From Viola odorata (Eukaryota; Streptophyta; Magnoliopsida; Malpighiales; Violaceae): a DNA stretch of 64,000 nucleotides. Below the pieces are notes generated by a model that saw only the letters and a list, made by a program, of their open reading frames with translations, searched no databases and had not been told where the DNA came from. Of this stretch, positions 61,801 through 64,000 are shown one piece after another (within the stretch, counting starts at the first letter, position 1; every line of letters starts with the position of its first letter). The position numbers were made by a program, and so were the translations under genes. The stretch lies in the NCBI GenBank assembly GCA_963691705.1, contig OY829543.1, positions 26,435,523-26,499,522 on the forward strand, read 5' to 3'.

Positions 61801-64000
61801 TCATCTCTATGAGTTACCTTTTAGTTATTTTCCAACCCTTTTCCATAGTGCTGATGCATATCTCTCCTATGTAGGTACTTTGTGTGACATTCGCAAAGGA
61901 ATGGAGCGCGCAGATTCGAGGACAAATCCATTTGAAGAGGGAGGAGATGATACTAGCATGAGGGCTCTCACTCGTATCCACGTCAAGACCTCATGGATAG
62001 GCCGCGCAAGACATGAGGAATGTCGCGCCAAGTCCTTGCAAACCATGAAGACATGCGCGCACCAGGCGCGCCAACCCTAGCATCCCATGAAGTCCCCGCG
62101 CCTAAGCCATCCGAGGCCTTGCGCTAGCTCTCCAAGCCAATCTCTTCAAGCCCGCGGTCAAGGCCTTAAGTAAAGGGTAGTTTAGGGTTATTTCATGTAA
62201 TAATTCCCAAGCCTACTCTTCGCCCATGGGTGAAAATTCCTTGTCTTTTGAAGTCTACAGACTTATTTTCACATCATCGCTTTGAGTTACCTTTCAGTTA
62301 TTTTTCAACCCTTTTCCATAGTACTGATGCATATCTCTCCTATGTAGGTACTATGTGTGACATTCGCAAAGGAATAGAGCGCGCAGATTCGAGAACGAAT
62401 ACATTTGAAGATGGAGTAGATGATACGAGCATGAGGGCTCTCACTCGTATCCACGTGAAGACCTCACGGATAGGGCGCGCCAGCCATGAGGAATGCCGCG
62501 CCAAGTCCTCGCAAACCATGAAGTCATGCGCGCACCAGGCGCGATAACCCTAGCATCCCATGAAGTCCCCACGCCTAAGCCATCCGAGGCCTTACGCTAG
62601 CTCTCCAAGCCAATCTCTTCAAGCCCGCGGTCAAAGCCTTAAGTGAAGGGTGGTTTAGGGTTATTTCATGTAATAATTCCCAAGCCTACTCTTCGCCCAT
62701 GGGAGAAAATTCCTTGCTTTAGAAGTCTACAGACTTATTTTCACATCATCGCTTTGAGTTACCTTTCAGTTATTTTCCAACCCTTTTCCATAGTATGGAT
62801 GCATATCTCTCCTATGTAGGTACTATGTGTGACATTCGCAAAGGAATGGAGTGCGCTGATTCGAGGACGAATCCATTTGAAGAGGGAGGAGATGATACGA
62901 ACATGAGGGCTCTCACTCGTATCCACGTGAAGACCACACGGATAGGCCGCGCCAGCCGTGAGGAATGCGGCGCCAAGTCCTCGCAAACCATGAAGTCATG
63001 CGCGCACCAGGCGCGCCAACCCTAGCATCCCATGAAGTCCCCACGCCTAAGCCATCTGAGGCCTTGCGCTAGCTCTCCAAGCCAATCTCTTCAAGCCCGC
63101 GGTCAAAGCCTTAAGTGAAGGGTGGTTTAGGGTTATTCCATGTAATAATTCCCAAGCCTACTCTTCGCCCATGGGAGAAAATTCCTTGTGTTTTGAAGTC
63201 TACAGACTTATTTTCCCATCATCGCTTTGAGTTACCATTTAGTTATTTTCCAACTCTTTTCCATAGTGCTGATGCATATCTCTTCTATGTAGGTACTTTG
63301 TGTGACATTCGCAAAGGAATGGATCGCGCAGATTCGAGAACGAATCCATTTGAAGATGGAGTAGATGATACGAGCATGACGGCTCTCACTCGTATCCATG
63401 TGAAGACCTCACGGATAGGGCGCGCCAGCCGTAAGGAATGTCGCGCCAAGTCCTCGCAAACCATGAAGTCATGCGCGCACCAGGCGCGATAACCCTAGCA
63501 TCCCATGAAGTCCCCACGCCTAAGCCATCCGAGGCCTTGCGCTAGCTCTCCAAGCCAATCTCTTCAAGCCCGCGGTCAAAGCCTTAAGTGAAGGGTGGTT
63601 TAGGGTTATTTCATGTAATATTTCCCAAGCCTACTCTTCGCCCATGGGAGAAAATTCCTTGTCTTCTTAAGTCTACAGACTTATTTTCACATCATCGATT
63701 TGAGTTACCTTTCAGTTATTTTCCAACGCTTTTCCATAGTGCTGATGCATATCTCTCCTATGTAGGTACTTTGTGTGTCATTCGCAAAGGAATGGAGCGC
63801 GCACATTCGAGGACAAATCCATTTGAAGAGGGAGGAGATGATACTAGGATGAGGGCTCTCACTCGAATCCACGTCAAGACCTCATCGATAGGCCGCGCAA
63901 GACATGAGGAATGTCGCGCCAAGTCCTCGCAAACCATGAAGACATGCGCGCACCAGGCGCGCCAACCCTAGCATCCCATGAAGTCCCCACGCCTAAGCCA
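61783..64000 (+). repeat. Same satellite, inverted orientation
   Basis: The same 473-bp units continue in reverse complement. There is a partial unit at 61783-62080, full units at 62081-62553, 62554-63025 (472 bp, one base lost near 62717), 63026-63498 and 63499-63971, and then the start of another. By their diagnostic bases they are C/F-like, E-like with an A-like front, B, E and F. This order is not seen, read in the sense direction, in any block of the main array, so the inverted part is not a simple mirror copy of the flanking units. The window ends inside it. Confidence 0.97.

Noticed and set aside
1..64000. CRISPR array
   Set aside because: The period of 473 bp, the absence of short repeats with unique spacers and the absence of cas genes rule this out.
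1..64000. Ribosomal DNA spacer or 5S array
   Set aside because: I see no rRNA sequence and no polymerase I or III control elements; the unit has no conserved transcribed part.

Overview
The whole 64 kb is one satellite DNA array. A monomer of 473 bp is repeated about 135 times and I see no unrelated sequence anywhere. The monomer has one AscI-type GGCGCGCC site, one CCCATGGG palindrome and one AACCCTAAA (plant telomere-like) motif, and I use the CTAGGG next to the GGCGCGCC site as the unit boundary. No protein gene, tRNA, rRNA, CRISPR array or intact transposon can be supported. The organism is a eukaryote, most likely a flowering plant. The reasons are the telomere-like motif, the megasatellite-scale higher-order structure, and a short stretch that looks like the end of a plant Ty3/gypsy polyprotein, its polypurine tract and the start of its 3' LTR. 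The species cannot be named from the sequence.

Layout. From 1 to about 61782 every unit has the same orientation (sense strand minus, judged by the retrotransposon-like stretch). From about 61783 to 64000 the array is inverted (sense strand plus). The units fall into at least seven subfamilies (A to G here), separated by roughly 20 or more diagnostic substitutions out of 473, plus mosaics between them. They are arranged in changing higher-order repeats (HORs): a C-D dimer (1-1796), an A-B dimer (5581-10783), an 8-unit HOR in two copies (16933-24500) with an older relative before it (13149-16932), a 5-unit derivative in two copies (24974-29703), a second 5-unit HOR in two copies (31123-35850), a 6-unit HOR in two nearly identical copies (40108-45783), a segmental duplication with a 3720-bp offset (47203-49094 and 50923-52814), and a mixed edge (52815-61782) next to the inversion.

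History suggested by the sequence. Unit length is exactly 473 for 65 consecutive units (378-31122). The first indel is a 2-bp deletion near 31342, and small indels become frequent only after about 49 kb, towards the inversion junction. This fits a homogenised core and a less homogenised edge. Many differences between subfamilies are C-to-T or G-to-A changes at CpG, as expected if the array is methylated. A long open frame exists on the sense strand of many units, but it has no early ATG, it is broken in whole subfamilies, and 473 is not divisible by three, so I do not call it a gene.
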